NCBI RefSeq assembly: GCF_043641665.1
Contig: NC_092191.1
Location: forward strand, 3,206,001 to 3,270,000
Source: Enoplosus armatus
Taxonomy: Eukaryota > Chordata > Actinopteri > Centrarchiformes > Enoplosidae
DNA length: 64,000 nucleotides
Reading direction: 5' to 3'
Made by a program: the position numbers and the translations under genes. The notes below the pieces were generated by a model that saw only the letters and a program-made list of their open reading frames with translations, was not told where the DNA came from and ran no database searches. Below are positions 51,060 through 64,000 of the stretch, piece after piece. Every line of letters begins with the position of its first letter. Within the stretch, counting starts at the first letter, position 1.

Positions 51060-52290
51060 CGTTTAAGTGCGTCTTTGCATGTATCACACCTCTGTTATCA
51101 TCGTGCATTAAGCTCACAAGAAGAACGATGACATACCATTCCTTAAAAGACACACACGCACACACACACATGATGTGCACACACACTCTGGCTGACCTCT
51201 CTGTTTTATTTTTAGGAGGCGCTGCATTGGTGTTCCAGCGCACACCAGGAGGGTGGGCTTATCTGAACCTCAGCACCTCCTCTGACACACAGCTGACAGT
51301 CACACCAGAGAGAGAGAGAGACAAAGTGGGGGAAAGTTTGAAGCTGAACGTGACACTGAGGGCAGAGAGAGACTTTCTGCCGGTCAGATGATTATCTCCG
51401 TAAAATATGCAGTCCTGTGAATTCACTTTGGGAGTCATCATGGCTGGATTACGAACTGGCAAAGCGGGAACCCAGATCAACAGGATCCCAAAGCCTACGA
51501 TTCACTGGGTGTCACCTGGTTTTAGTCATTTCGTTAACTGCAAATATGTTGGAAATGTTAGAAATATCTAAGGCGGCTCGTATTGTTACCTGATCACCTG
51601 TCCCTGTGTCACATTGTAGTTATGAGACCTTAATGTTTTTGTTCATACTGTGGTTGTGTGGTCCATAAAGTTGTGTTTAATGAAATGTTTAATGATAAAT
51701 TCATGAGGCCCGGCGGCATTATTCCACCTTAATGCCGGAATGACAACATGGTGACTCTGTCCTCTGCTGGTCACAGTGAGATACTACAACAGAGCGCCAA
51801 ACCTGCAGGTGGAGGGTTGAAATCAGATTTGTACTTAATATTTGTCTCTTTTCCAGTTATTTAATGCTCTGTATCTCTGTCAGCACGTGTTCTGTCCACA
51901 TGTCCCAGTAAGTCATGACAGTGAGTCAACATATAGCAGCTAAATGGAATTCAGCCATCATTCATTTTATTACTTTCACCTGCACATGCGTTTCCTACTG
52001 TGGCATGTCAAAATATCTTCTGTGGAAAAGGGCACCCTGAATACAACAATCAATTATGGATTAATATGTTAATATATTATTAATATTTTGGTATTTTCCT
52101 CCTGTTATTCCATGCAGATCTTGTTTTTAAGTGAGTTGTTGGATGTCTGTGTTATGTGCCACTCAAGAATAAATCAGCTTCTTTCTTTTATCCTTCTGTA
52201 GAATAAGCTGTTTTATTATAGTGTGTCTGTGTAGCACAGTCCAAACATGTAGATGTTGCTGTGATAATAACTTCACACCGGCTGTGTAAC
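48580..52290. other. Gene-poor stretch upstream of fstl1
   Basis: AT-rich with TG tracts at 50819-50861 and 51019-51056. A block at 51215-51388 has a TTTTTAG acceptor-like start and an open frame but no recognised similarity. I see no supported gene. Confidence 0.45.
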
Positions 52291-53000
52291 GTTGTCTGAA
52301 CATGTCAGCTGGTCGCGTGCCTTTAACTTATCATTCTTCAAAAAGACAGCTCGTGTGTGTGTGTTTGTGTGTGTGTGTCAGAGGCTGCAGAGGGGGGGAG
52401 GGATGTATAACTCTGGACAGCTGGTCTCCTTTCTCTCCCAGCATCCCTCCTCCTCCTCTTCCTCCTCCTCCTCCTCCTCTTTCTTTTTGTAACTCAGACG
52501 TCGTTTCACTGCAGAGCAAAGCTTCACTGATCGGAGATCTGAACTCATCTGAATCGATCTGAACTGACAATTTGGATATTTGGATATTTAAATGTACCAC
52601 CTGACTGATTGACTGACTGAGCTGATCAACACTGAGGAGCTGATCAATACTGTGGAGTGACTGTGGAGAGTCCAGCAATCCTGACTGACTGGTTCTTACA
52701 GGCTGTTTTAATGCTGACTGGTTGATTACAGAGCAACAGCTTCTGGACAAACTGTTAAGACTGACACGGTACGGACGCTTTAATATTATAATAATAATAA
52801 TAATACTTATTATTATTATTATTATTATTAGTAGTAGTAGTAGTAGCAGTAAGATTAGCAGTGGTAGTAAATTTAATAATTTTACTATTAAAATTGTAAA
52901 TTGTAATTTTACCTTTATTGAGATCATTTAATGATTACTTAACAAACAAATCTAATATTTCCTCCTCTCGTCTCTTCTCTTTTCTTCTCCTCTCCTCTCC
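52290..53000 (+). promoter_or_regulatory. Probable fstl1 5' flank and non-coding exon
   Basis: The fstl1 start exon has an acceptor (CTCTCCAG, 52994-53001) two bases before ATG, so a non-coding exon must lie upstream. The stretch 52500-52766, ending in a CACG/GTACGG donor-like site, is a candidate. It is followed by TAA/TAG trinucleotide repeats (52795-52850). No TATA box or start site can be assigned. Confidence 0.35.
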
Positions 53001-53002
53001 AG

Positions 53003-53714
53003 ATGTTGACCATCTCTGTGCTCCTGCTGCCGTTGCTCCTCTCCTCTCCTCCCTCCTCCTCCTCCTCTCCTCTGGCCAAGGTAAACTCACAGTGTGAATG
53101 AGTTTTATTATTTTAACTAATACCACACTGTGAAAATACTCCACTACAAGTAAAAGTCCTGCATTCAAAACCTTACAGTAAGTAAAAGTATAAAAGTATT
53201 ATCAACAACATTTACTTAAAGTACTTAGTTACATCCCACCACTGCTGTTATGTCCTGTTGTATTTCTGAGCAGCTCCACTTGCATGAAAACAAGAAGACT
53301 GTTAAATGTAAACCAAGACTGAACACATAACAACGAAGTTGGAAAAAAAAAGGAAGTATGGCTGAAAACACAAGCGTGCTTGCAGGTACACTGATGACTG
53401 CAGGGTTCAAATATTTCCACAGATGACATTTCCAATTTACTTTCCATTTTTCACTTCTTAAATCTTTCACAAGTAGTCACTCAGAAAAGACTGATGTTGA
53501 CCTCTGACTGCAGGAAAAAAGAGCTTAATATGGAATATACCCTGGAGTGTGTGTGTGTGTGTGTGTATATACAGTATGTGTGTGTTTGTGTGTGTGTCTT
53601 TAGGTGAAGGGCGTACACGATTTAGGAAGGTGTCGGCACGTGGAGGTGAAATTTGAAATATGTTTTGCTCTGAAAACTGTTTTTCTTGCTAATGTTTTTG
53701 AAGGAACATAGAAG

Positions 53715-53758
<44 letters not shown>

Positions 53759-54573
53759 TGAGCAGGTCCTCAGGTATGTGTGTGATGATGGCTGTCAGCA
53801 GCTCATCTCTAATCTCGGCCCCTCGAGCTGTAATTCTGGTTTTAACACACTCTGCTGTGTCTGCTGTTTCCTCTGCAGCTGTTTTATCACCTCTGAGTCA
53901 AAACCTCAAATCAAAAGAGAAACTCTGGTGTTGATTCATTAAATGTTCCTTTCTGTTAAAAGCAAACCAAAATAAAAATGACATTTATGACGCTGAGCTC
54001 AAACTATCTTGTCTACATGTAAAAAATAGAAATATGCGCCCTCTGTTTTTATGTGATGCTCAGACAGAGGTTTAGCTTGTCGAGGTTAGCGTTTAGCTCG
54101 AAGCACCACTGTGCCTAATTTCATCTTCACGGAGCTGCTAGCTGGAAAAATCAGTGGAAATGTTCATGTGAATAATATCGTTCAACCCTGCTAGTCATAC
54201 ATGACTAAACCTGCACCTAAATATAAACTAAACTGAAAAATAAAAAGTGTACATGTAGGCAGAAAAGTCCTGCTGTAAATGACTTTACATTGAGAGAACT
54301 TCGTGTCATGACAGCAGCTCAATGAAACACAAAAATAAAAGAAAGTAGAAAAGAGTAATGAAGCATCAAGTATGTGTTGGAAGTAAAGGATTAATTACAT
54401 GTTTAGATTTACACTTTACACAAAAAAAAAACCATATCAAAGTAGAGAGAAAGAGCAAAAACACTAAGAAAACGATGAATGAGAAGTGAGAGTGAAGGAG
54501 GAAGACTGAAAGCAGAAAGGATTCAAAATGAGGAGGACAAATTGTTTTACAACCAAAACGGGGTCAGACTGCC

Positions 54574-54619
<46 letters not shown>

Positions 54620-54691
54620 GCTCCAGTCAGCTGGTTGCTAACAGCAGGTTTGTGGTGTAACAGATGTCAGCCGGAGGTGACAGATGTGTCT

Positions 54692-54741
<50 letters not shown>

Positions 54742-54866
54742 CTTGTACATCTTTGTGTGGAACAATTTAAGTTTTTGACCATGGAAGTGAGGACATTTAG
54801 AAAAAATGTAAAAAAAGAATTTATTTTGAAAGTGGTGTCTTCTTCTTCAGTGGGATGTTTAGTGTC

Positions 54867-54907
<41 letters not shown>

Positions 54908-56351
54908 GACCTGTAAGTACAGAGGAATGTGTGGAGCTTGAATGTAAACATCTGTTTACGAGAATCTGTTTGTTGTATGTTATGTTATGTGTGTTGAAGT
55001 GTGGACTGTACACTCAGCTGCCAGTTTATTGGGTACACTTATAGTTAAAACGTCTAATGTTCAGAGGCGTTGATTCAACTGTGTGATCATTTCGGAGTAC
55101 ATAGATTGTTGTAGTATATTATACTGACATGGTATCTCTATTATTTTGTCCTCACCATTTATATCAATGAGGGTAGGCTAAATAACAGAAACTCCTCCTG
55201 AAACAGCTGAGAGGGACGGAGTCCAGCACAAAACTAGAAGAAGAAAACCCTCAAAATGAGCTGTACCGCTGTCCAGCTGCCTCAGTGATAATAAGTGTGT
55301 GTGTGTTGAGAGAGTCATTGTCATTCAAAACAGCGTGTGTCTCTCCCAGTGGGAGGTCAAAGGTCACCATCTGGAGTGTGAAACACACACACTTTTCTAT
55401 AAAACAGACTGCTCTGTCTCTGTGTGTCTCAGGATCAGTCTGTGTGTGCCAGGACTTCCTGCGGTGCAGGTCGAGAGTGTGTATCGACTGACAGAGGCGA
55501 GCCGGTCTGTCGCTGTTTACAGGTAAAGTTATTTAATACACTTATTCGCTACGTTAGCATTTAGCTTGAAGCACCAACATACCCAAGTACAGCTTCACAG
55601 AGCTGCTAGCTGTGGACGTAGTCTCATGTAAGTATATAAATATTCACATAAATAATATTGTTCAAGCCTATTTGCATTTTAATACACAATGGCTAATTTG
55701 ACTTTCTATCTTATATTTAAAAAAATACATTGCTATTAACATTACTAAACAAATTAATATAAATGAAAAATAAACATTTTGGAAAAATAGAAAGGAAAAA
55801 GGCGTTTAGTAGTAGAAGAGAGGATAATAAGGATGAATAATCACTTCTTACTGACTGCTCTCAATTTACTTTCACAGCGGTATACTTAAGAATGTGTCCG
55901 ATTACTTCTCAGATTACTCTTATTGAAACTCCTCATTGTTTTTCTCTAAAATTCCAATTAAACTTGTATAAAAGTGTATTAGCTTTGGTTGCAGGTGTAC
56001 AGTATGACACTGCATAGCATAGAAAAAACGTAACTTAATGAGGCAATGAAGGCTCCTGACGCCCAGTATTCATGTTAAATGGTATTTTGACCCATCACCC
56101 TGCAGAGGGTATCAGGCTGTGCTGTCAGGAGTCTACTGAGCCCTCTAGTTCTGGTCTGCAGGTAACTTCTGGGAAACTTCTGTTGACTCTTTTCCGCATC
56201 TTCTTTTCTCTGCAGCGCTGTGATGTGACGGAGCACTGGGTGTGTGGCAGCAACGGCAGATCCTACAGGAATCACTGCGAGCTGCACAGAGACGCCTGCA
56301 TCAGCCAGACCAAGATACATGCGGAGCACAGAGGACACTGTCTGGGTCAGT

Positions 56352-56409
<58 letters not shown>

Positions 56410-58468
56410 TTAATACACACAGACAGTTAAAGCTGTGTACAGTACGTGAGCTGTAACTGTGTGGTCTGTGTGTTTCTATTTGCAGAGAAACCAACAAAGA
56501 CAGACGTGAGCCCCAGTAAGTCTGCAGCTTTTGACAGAATTATAAAAGAAATGTAAATAATCTTTTTCCAACACTCATATTCTGAGTTTAACGACTGGAG
56601 CCGAGAACGTGCATTGCCGTTTTATTTACGTGAACTATTTCATTTGTTGTTTTTGTGTGTTCCTGTGTTTGCAGTCGTGTGTTTCCTGTCTGATCGTGAT
56701 TGGCTGAGAGAGAGAGTGATCCAGTGGATTCAAGAGGAGGTGGAATCTGACAACCTGGTCTCAAATGTGTCCTCAACCAATGACCTCCTGCAAACGTACT
56801 TCAAGGTCAGAAAGCCTTTCACTTCCTCTCACAGTCATCGCTTTTAATCCCAGTTTGAACTTCATTTCAAATCATGAAAAGTAAAGTAAAGTCGACTGTT
56901 CTCCAGCTGTGTGAGATATTTAAAATCCAGCGTGTTTCACTCAACTGCTTGTGTGTTGCAGACGTATGACGACGGGGATTCAGAGCTCGATTCCAAAGAG
57001 TTCCTGAGCTTCCTGAAACATAACGAGACGGCCCTCAACCTCACATACTCTAATACTGTGGAGACTAACTTGTTACTGAGGTACACACACACACACACAC
57101 ACACACACACTATGAATTCAGCGTGCTGGTTTAGACGTTTTATATATAAAGCTTGGATTGTATCATTTTCTTTTTATATAACATAATGCAACAAATTTTC
57201 ACGTCGCCTACCTACAAGTTATATTTTTCAGGAATTCATTCTCATTCTTCATCTATGAAAGTGTTTACAACAAGAAGGTTAACTAATAGTAATATCACAG
57301 AATAAAAGTCATGCATTAAAACCTTTATTTAAGCTTAAAGTGCCAAAAGTAAAAGTACTCACCAGGCAGTATGGTGTTTAAGTATTGATGCATTCATTTG
57401 TAAATCACTTCAATGTTGCAGCTGGTAAACGTGGGGCTAATTTAATTGATTAATTAATTATGTTGAGATAAGCAACCGCCAAAAGCTCGACAAAGCTTTT
57501 TTTTTACCTAATGCTTTTCTCCATGCACATGAACCCTTTCAAAATATATAATATAATGTGCAAAATACTGGCTTGGTTCTTAAAATGGTGTAAAAATGTT
57601 TCTTCTCTTTGTCCAAAATGATGCTGAAACAATGGCCCAACTTTTCTGCTTCAAACTAATAAATGTCAGTCAGTTATCAACAACTGCATGCAAATTCTGA
57701 ACTGCAAATTTAGTTTTAGATATAATTTTCTGAACAAATTTTGTAATTAATCCTTCATCATAGTAATCATTAGTTAGTGTCCAGAATCCTCCACTAACGG
57801 CGCTCACTCTGTCTGTCTCTCAGGTCTCTGTGTGTTGATGCTTTGATCGAGCTTTCGGATGAAAACGCAGACTGGAAGCTGAGTTTAACTGAGTTCATCA
57901 ACTGTCTGACGCCCACCTACCATCCGTATGAGAGAAGTAATGACACACACACACACACACATTGATCCTGACAGCTGACACATATTTATACCAACAATAC
58001 ACAGACATTCAAAATATATAAACCCAGTCTGAATTTGACAAATGCATGTTTTAGAGACACACTTCAGAGAAGTGGAAAACTCATTGCCCAACTCTGCAGT
58101 TTGATAGCTGTTTTTCTTCTGCGTCCATTTACTCGTATGTCTTCTTATGTGTGTGCATGCAGAGTGCGCTCTGGAGGATGAAGTGTTCGAGGACGGAGCT
58201 GAAACTCAGATGGAGTGTAACAAGTGTGTGTGCGCCTGTGGAAACTGGGTCTGCACCGCTCTGACCTGCACTGGTGGGGACTTTAAGTAGTGTATTGTAA
58301 TAATGGCCTGTTTGGATAGATAGATTTGGCTTTCATCTTTGTGACGTGATCGTCTGTATTTCAGGAGAGCATCAGGTAGAGGAGGATGTTAAAGACGGAG
58401 CGGAAGAAGAAGAAGAAATGACAGAAGAGGAGTGGAGCAGGAGAGTGGCTGAACTCAACGCTTTATAG
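53003..58468 (+). CDS. fstl1: Follistatin-like 1
   Basis: Secreted glycoprotein of the SPARC/follistatin group that modulates BMP/TGF-beta signalling. Nine coding exons: 53003-53080, 55433-55522, 56216-56345, 56486-56515, 56675-56805, 56962-57080, 57824-57936, 58163-58273, 58365-58468; 906 bases, 301 aa (human 308). Residues about 1-25 are a signal peptide ([15 protein letters not shown]). Exon 2 is the follistatin N-terminal Cys module ([14 protein letters not shown]). Exon 3 is a Kazal domain ([20 protein letters not shown]). Exons 5-7 carry the EF-hand-like region ([27 protein letters not shown], which equals the human sequence). Exon 8 is the C-rich von Willebrand C-like end ([15 protein letters not shown]). 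N-glycosylation sequons include NVS, NET and NLT. An acceptor directly precedes the ATG, so a 5' non-coding exon exists upstream. The C terminus after residue 268 is shorter and more acidic than in human. Teleosts have two fstl1 copies; which this is was not determined. Confidence 0.95.
53103..53230 (+). repeat. ACTTAAGTAAAAGTA-family repeat, copy 4
   Basis: AATACCACACTGTGAAAATACTCCACTACAAGTAAAAGTCCTGCATTC-type sequence in fstl1 intron 1, matching the central and 3' portion of copies at 27828 and 41175. Confidence 0.75.
54075..54160 (+). repeat. AGCTCGAAGCACC repeat in fstl1 intron 1
   Basis: Shares TTAGC, TTTAGCT, GAAGCACCA, CTTCAC and GAGCTGCTAGCTG in the same order with 55550-55640, also in fstl1 (intron 2). 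Two copies in adjacent introns of one gene are direct evidence of a repeat. No coding potential. Confidence 0.65.
54579..54901. repeat. Three TG microsatellites
   Basis: Tracts at 54579-54618, 54695-54739 and 54869-54901, all on the same strand and all in fstl1 intron 1. Confidence 0.95.
55550..55640 (+). repeat. AGCTTGAAGCACC repeat in fstl1 intron 2
   Basis: Second copy of the repeat at 54075-54160: TTAGCATTTAGCTTGAAGCACC then CTTCACAGAGCTGCTAGCTG. Confidence 0.65.
56349..56408. repeat. (CA)n beginning at the fstl1 exon 3 donor
   Basis: The CA tract starts within 5 bases of the exon 3 donor (GTCAGT at 56346-56351) and fills about half of a 140-base intron. CA tracts at this position can bind hnRNP L and influence splicing, so this short intron may be length-sensitive. 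Confidence 0.85.
57293..57365 (+). repeat. ACTTAAGTAAAAGTA-family repeat, copy 5 (degraded)
   Basis: ATCACAGAATAAAAGTCATGCATTAAAACC followed by GCCAAAAGTAAAAGTACTCA resembles the 3' part of the family in fstl1 intron 6, with more changes than the other copies. Confidence 0.45.
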
Positions 58469-59462
58469 GTAGACGGTCTGAACTGAACTGCTGTGATGAG
58501 GACATATAATCCATTGTTCATCAGTCTCTTTGTATTGTAATGAGATTACTTCACTCAAAGTATTTTCACCACTTCACTTAAAGGCTGTTTTATAAAACGT
58601 TGTAAAAAACTAGACCACAATGACACAAACACACAGTTTATTTATTTGTGCAAACGTAACATAAAGGCATTATTACATTTAAACAGAATACACCTTGAAT
58701 GCACCACCAAGGAGAATTCAGTTTGCGCTTCCAGCGACTTCGGGTAGTAACACAACTTTAGCAATAAATAAATAAATAAAGCTCAGTTAACATTAATTGT
58801 GATGGATTACCATCTCGAACGAGTTTAAATCTCTCCAAGTTAATTTTCTTAGTGTTCAGAAATGAATGAAAAACAATATATAAAATATAAATTGTATATG
58901 ACTCATAGTTAATTTAGTTAATTGTTTAAATCATGCTGAACTATTAGTGTTGTCATTTAGAGCCAAAGTGCTGGCACAGTGTTTCCCCTCAGCTATATTT
59001 ACTGTAAGCACTACCTGGTGAGTCAATATCCCCTTTTATCTGTTCCAACAGGACACCTTCACCATGGAGACCTGAGGCCACACCCACTGCACCTGTGCCA
59101 GCCAATCAGCAGCTGAGATAAGAGGATCTGTTTCTCTACAGTTTGCTTTCTACATTTTCATGGATCATATACTCCAGATGATGTTTTTTTACATATTCAA
59201 AGATTGTTGACATATCACTGTTTTCTATGGACACATGTAACTCAACTTGTCTAAACCTTGATTTTATTAATTATTTAAAAAAATAATATTTAAAATTTCA
59301 AGCAAAAGCAGCAAAGAAAAATCAAAAAATGATCATTGATTGAGGTTGTCAACTTTGTTTTTAGAGGACAGTCAAACACTCAGGAGGTTGATTCAGGGTT
59401 AATTGTTAATGAGATATTATATTTTGTGATGTTAATGCTGATTCTTTTTATACTGTTGCTCT

Positions 59463-59468
59463 AATAAA
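59463..59468 (+). terminator. Poly(A) signal candidate of fstl1
   Basis: AATAAA followed by T-rich sequence, about 1 kb after the fstl1 stop. Other AATAAA copies near 58764-58780 could be used instead. Confidence 0.5.
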
Positions 59469-59537
59469 CACTTTATTGTACAACAAATGAATGAAGACTT
59501 TAATAGAAAAGGGAAACTGCTACATGAATTTAATAAG

Positions 59538-59543
59538 TTTATT
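59538..59543 (-). terminator. Poly(A) signal candidate of runx (minus strand)
   Basis: Plus-strand TTTATT, read as AATAAA on the minus strand, about 235 bases after the runx stop. A nearer TTTATT at 59741-59746 is only about 30 bases after the stop. The signal lies about 70 bases from the fstl1 signal on the other strand. Confidence 0.45.
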
Positions 59544-59775
59544 CTTGTATTGTTTAACCTGAAGTATATGTGGAAGTATTAAATAATGATTAAATTATAA
59601 TCAAAAACAATAAAATAATAAATAAATATTTGCAACAAACAATGCAATAAATAAGAGCAGCATAGTCACTGCAGTACAGAGAAGTTACAGTTGGTCAGAG
59701 GGTGAAAACAAAGTAAAAAGTCCCAAAACCTGCAAAATATTTTATTTTAAGATGATGTATAACACCATCCAATCA

Positions 59776-62157
<2,382 letters not shown>

Positions 62158-62869
62158 TCAACCTTTCTTTTGTCTTTATTTTTTGTTCTGTCCTCTGAAA
62201 TGTCGGCCATATCAGTCCGTAATGGTTTTTTTTTTGTTATTTTGCTGAAATCAAAATGGTAGACAAAGACTGTAATACACCTGCATTCACAGGCTAAACT
62301 AAAGTCTCAGCAAATAGTCTTAACTTGCTACTAAGATCAAGACCTGTTGAGTTGTTGTGTGAACCATCAGTGTTGCAGCCATCTTGGGTACCAATCTTTA
62401 GTCAAATAAACCAAGTTTAAGTACATGTTAAAAAGCAGTTTATCTTGATAGACTGGATTGTATAATTCTGTCCAATATGACCTGAATTGTGCTTCTGATT
62501 TTTGATATAAATTAAGAAAACACAGAAATTAGTACCTGTCTGAAACCAGAGAGGTAAGAAGTCTAAACACTGGTCTTAAACAATTATATCAAGCTAGCTG
62601 AAATATTTAATCTAGTGTTAATATGGATACAAATTGCTAGCCTTCTTCTTGTTAGCTAATTTGGTCAAATTAGCTGTAGCTAATTATTGTTCCCCTTCTT
62701 CACCACTAGCTGTAGCGGCTAAATTCAATGTATTTTACAAATTACTTAGTTATGGGATGCTATCTGTCGTTATCCCTCTTCCACTCGCTAAAAAAAAAAA
62801 AATCAAAGTCTGTCAAAAATGACGGGTGAGAGGACGTTTTGAACAGAGCGTGTACAAAACTACAACTAC

Positions 62870-62970
62870 CAAGCAACCCCGCACTTCCCGAGTCGATTTT
62901 ACGTCATCTAATCGCGCCGATAATCAACCAAAACGAAAAGTGCAAACAGTGTTTTTCTTGAACGACTTCG
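62870..62970 (+). promoter_or_regulatory. CRE-containing promoter and 5' exon of the right-edge gene
   Basis: TTACGTCA (62899-62906) is a CRE/ATF-type site. A G/C-richer segment follows and ends TTCG before a GTGAGA donor at 62971. A matching acceptor precedes the next exon at 63924. This looks like a non-coding first exon of the plus-strand gene. Because runx reads the other way, the same promoter might serve both; that is inference. Confidence 0.4.
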
Positions 62971-63183
62971 GTGAGAATTTTAAATGATTTTGGACTCTTT
63001 TCTTTCTCTCCGTCTTCCTGGTTCTCTCCTCCTCCTCCTCCTCCTCCTGTCCCTCTTTTTTCTTTTAACTCTTCTGCATTTATTCACCGCAGTGTTTGAA
63101 TAGGAGGGAACTGCGCTGTATTATCATTCAGATTTTACTGCCGGAGGGGAAGTTACTGCGGTCACACCACCTGTCCCCTCTGT

Positions 63184-63184
<1 letters not shown>

Positions 63185-63266
<82 letters not shown>
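63185..63266. repeat. Compound (TA)n(TG)n microsatellite
   Basis: About 30 bases of TA followed by about 50 bases of TG, in the presumed first intron of the right-edge gene. Confidence 0.95.
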
Positions 63267-63268
<2 letters not shown>

Positions 63269-63935
63269 TTGTGTTTGGACGGTGTGTTGATTTGCCTCAA
63301 CCCTGTTCTGCTATCTTGTTATTTTAGGCTCTTGGCTCAGCTTCTGTTTTGTCCCACACAGCTGACTAGTTTTGTTTTGGTTAAATGATCCCAAAATACC
63401 AAAGTGCACATCACAGACTACATTCAGAACAGTGTTGTCTTTTGTTGACATTGACTTCTGTATCTCTAAAACAGTCTCCACAAAAACTAAACATTATAAC
63501 CGTCATGAAGTTAGGATTTGTTACAGGACTGTTGTATTAGACTGCATTAGTTTTAGCTAGGTGGAACTAATAAACTAATAAATATATCTTCGCCGTTACC
63601 TAGTATGTGTATTGGTTCGTTTGGAACTGTATTATCCACATTGTGGAAAGTTAATGTGTCGATGAGAACTAGATAATGATGCAGCATCATTGTTGAAGGT
63701 TTACAAGCTAGCTGTTTATTATCAGGCGTGCTGCTGGGAGGAAAGTGACTCCCAGAGGTCAAATATTGACCTTGACATTATACAACGTAGTGATATACAA
63801 AACATATTATCTGGTTAGATTCACAAAAATGAGTCTGGAAATGCGTGTGTGTGATGGTGAGCTAAAATGCTTCTTCAGTTAATTTAACGCAGCTCTACTT
63901 CTTTGTTTTGTTCATGTCTTCAGGTGGGTGTGGTT

Positions 63936-64000
63936 ATGAGCAGTCCCATGGCTGCCTCCACCGCCTCCTCTTCTAAAGACCGTCCAGTTTCCAGGACCAG
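63936..64000 (+). CDS. N terminus of an unidentified gene (runs off window)
   Basis: An exon begins after a TTCAG acceptor at 63924 and has ATG at 63936. The frame stays open to the window end and reads MSSPMAASTASSSKDRPVSR, a Ser/Ala-rich start without recognisable domain. The upstream non-coding exon and CRE-containing promoter support a real gene. I do not recognise the protein; too little is present to name it. Confidence 0.55.
   Translation, partial: MSSPMAASTASSSKDRPVSRT

Noticed and set aside
52331..52927. 198-codon minus-strand frame before fstl1
   Set aside because: Built on TCC and TAA/TAG trinucleotide repeats; Ile/Leu runs reflect the repeat, and it has no family match.
62855..62885. 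Second possible ZNF143/Staf site (ACTACAACTACCAAGCA)
   Set aside because: The core lacks the CCC and ATGC positions of the consensus, so the match is too weak to report.

Overview
This is a gene-bearing stretch of a teleost fish nuclear genome. A spiny-rayed (percomorph-type) fish is likely, but the species cannot be read from the sequence. Coding exons are short, have GT/AG borders and translate into vertebrate proteins. Between them lie abundant CA/TG microsatellites and AT-rich dispersed repeats of the kind common in ray-finned fishes. There are no bacterial-style operons and no CRISPR array, and I found no RNA gene I could support. All exon borders were read by eye from frame, splice sites and family resemblance.

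Layout. 1-11.0 kb: no gene seen, repeats and microsatellites. 11.26-18.91 kb (+): zc3h15, 11 coding exons, 440 aa, a CCCH zinc-finger partner of the DRG1 GTPase, behind a ZNF143/Staf-like promoter site. 21.89-27.43 kb (-): rbm45, 10 coding exons, 465 aa, a four-RRM RNA-binding protein. 29.8-32.44 kb (+): somatic cytochrome c, with a promoter holding two CACGTG boxes, an inverted CCAAT box and a perfect CRE. 39.74-43.49 kb (-): a connexin of the GJA5 (connexin-40) type, 416 aa, whose coding region is cut by five introns. 44-52 kb: no recognised gene; a Harbinger-like MITE, a fold-back MITE, a CT-rich minisatellite and long TG/CA tracts. 53.00-58.47 kb (+): fstl1 (follistatin-like 1), 9 coding exons, 301 aa, secreted. 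59.78-62.12 kb (-): a short, divergent RUNX transcription factor with a complete Runt domain and a C-terminal VWRPY; its first coding exon was not found. 63.94-64.00 kb (+): the first coding bases of an unidentified gene that runs off the window.

The genes do not form one pathway. zc3h15 and rbm45 are convergent, rbm45 and cytochrome c are divergent about 2.4 kb apart, fstl1 and runx are tail-to-tail with candidate poly(A) signals about 70 bases apart, and runx and the right-edge gene are head-to-head. The items most worth a second look are the multi-intron connexin with its glycine-rich cytoplasmic loop and the compact, probably fish-specific RUNX gene.
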